Assembly: GCA_025455885.1 (NCBI GenBank) | Contig: JALOLR010000017.1 | Location: 40,192-104,191, forward strand | DNA: 64,000 nt | Reading direction: 5' to 3' | Source of the DNA: Acidimicrobiales bacterium | GTDB lineage: Bacteria > Actinomycetota > Acidimicrobiia > Acidimicrobiales > Acidimicrobilacustridaceae | The notes under the pieces: generated by a model | Databases searched by the model: none | What the model was told of the DNA's origin: nothing | The model's input: the letters and a program-made list of their open reading frames with translations, nothing else | Made by a program: the position numbers and the translations under genes | In this document: piece by piece, positions 63,423 through 64,000 of the stretch | Layout of the letters: each line of letters begins with the position of its first letter | How positions within the stretch are numbered: the first letter of the stretch is position 1

Positions 63423-64000
63423 AACAGGGGCACCCTGGTGTCGCGGTCGGTGACCAGAACGAGGAAGGGGCGGTTCGCCACGATCGTGCGGGGCGTGGTC
63501 GGGGAGCTGAGGGTGCGGCCGTCGACGCCCGCCGGTGCGCTCGTGGTCGCCGGTCGTGAGCCGGCGGCCTCGGTGCCCTCCTCGTCGATCGCGAAGAACG
63601 TCTGGTGCGCCACCCCGGCGAGGGCCAGCGGCTCCTCGGAGCTGGCCCCCGAGAAGTCGGCCGCCAACGTGTCGAAGGCGTCCACGACACCGAGCGTGCG
63701 CAGTGCGTCGGTCAGCTCGACGTCGGTGGTGAACCCGACGCGGGGGAGCGACACATCCACCGGAACCTCCGTCATCGTCGTGCGGAGGCCGGCGAGCGTC
63801 GGGCCGTCGAGGCGGGCCTCCACCTCCCGGAACCGACCGTCGTCGGGCACCACGATCGTCATCTCGAGCTCCCCGGCCAGGTAGGGGAGGCTCACCGCCT
63901 GCCATCCGGGCGCCTCGGTCCAGGAAGTCCCGGTGGCGTCGATCCGGCGCATCATGGGCACGGCGACCTCGGTGCCGTCGAGGCGCCGGAAGGGTGAGAG
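63392..64000 (-). CDS. Serpin family protease inhibitor (C-terminal part, cut by window edge)
   Basis: About 202 C-terminal residues are visible; the start lies beyond 64000. Serpin marks include VAVPMMRR, VSLPYLAGELEMTIVVPDDG, VDVSLPRVGFTTDVELTDALRTLGVVDAF, LALAGVAHQTFFAIDEEGTEAAGSRPATT (breach and reactive-loop hinge), NRPFLVLVTDRDTRVPLFYGRVVAPRG. The hinge has small residues but also Gly-Ser-Arg-Pro, so inhibitory activity is uncertain. The reactive-loop bond lies between the hinge and TIVANRPF and cannot be assigned. Target protease unknown. Confidence 0.93.
   Translation of the reverse strand, partial: LSPFRRLDGTEVAVPMMRRIDATGTSWTEAPGWQAVSLPYLAGELEMTIVVPDDGRFREVEARLDGPTLAGLRTTMTEVPVDVSLPRVGFTTDVELTDALRTLGVVDAFDTLAADFSGASSEEPLALAGVAHQTFFAIDEEGTEAAGSRPATTSAPAGVDGRTLSSPTTPRTIVANRPFLVLVTDRDTRVPLFYGRVVAPRG

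Overview
The window is very GC-rich, densely coded and looks like chromosomal DNA of an actinomycete. Pointers are a WhiB-type Fe-S protein, an ergothioneine pair (egtB/egtD), the actinobacterial clpS-DUF2017 pair, a Glu-Asp-Phe tRNA cluster, a caa3-type oxidase and many GTG/TTG starts. A deep-branching lineage such as Acidimicrobiia would fit, but that is inference; no rRNA lies in the window. I saw no insertion sequence, prophage, integrase, CRISPR array or replication origin, and no gene-free stretch above about 300 bases.

Layout. 1-4.2 kb: egtD (cut by the window edge) and egtB on the minus strand, divergent from clpB, with a HAIR-like operator between them. 4.4-6.9 kb: a secreted LPXTG-type repeat protein whose frame is broken twice, each time exactly at the end of a near-identical 126-bp repeat. 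7.1-18.0 kb: envelope glycan genes (two acyltransferase-SGNH proteins, GT-C type membrane proteins, a DUF2142 protein, a GT2-methyltransferase fusion). 18.2-20.7 kb: purA and purD. 20.8-28.9 kb: a second sugar island with tandem GT-C paralogs, a GT2 enzyme and a tightly overlapping minus-strand operon that reads as CDP-ascarylose (3,6-dideoxyhexose) synthesis: ddhA-ddhB-ddhC-ascE-ascF. 29.0-39.0 kb: a small zinc-finger protein, then purB-purC-purS-purQ, a small basic protein on the other strand, purL-purF-purM-pyrE. 39.0-41.8 kb: malic enzyme with ACT domain, an esterase and a small membrane protein. 41.9-42.2 kb: three tRNAs. 42.3-44.7 kb: a metallopeptidase-like protein, DUF2017 and clpS. 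44.7-54.3 kb: respiratory block, with ctaA and ctaB divergent, then a cytochrome-oxidase-like block (subunit I-like, subunit III-like, unknown 7-TM protein), then genuine ctaC-ctaD-ctaE-ctaF. 54.4-64 kb: an ABC-2 exporter, serS, two crcB, pdxH, an F420-type (LLM) oxidoreductase, a CcdA/TlpA redox pair, whiB, a tiny membrane protein, an acyl-ACP thioesterase-like protein and a serpin cut by the window edge.

How it works together. Most of IMP synthesis is encoded here (purD, F, L/Q/S, M, C, B) plus purA for AMP; the missing steps must lie elsewhere. The respiratory block supplies heme A (CtaB then CtaA) to a caa3 oxidase. Just upstream sits a subunit I homologue that has lost all six histidine metal ligands, beside a subunit III homologue: the most unusual item in the window.

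A recurring sequence signature is a TANNNT -10 hexamer (often TAGCGT or TACCCT) placed 6-9 nt before an ATG/GTG with no Shine-Dalgarno sequence. It argues for widespread leaderless transcripts and was used to choose several starts.
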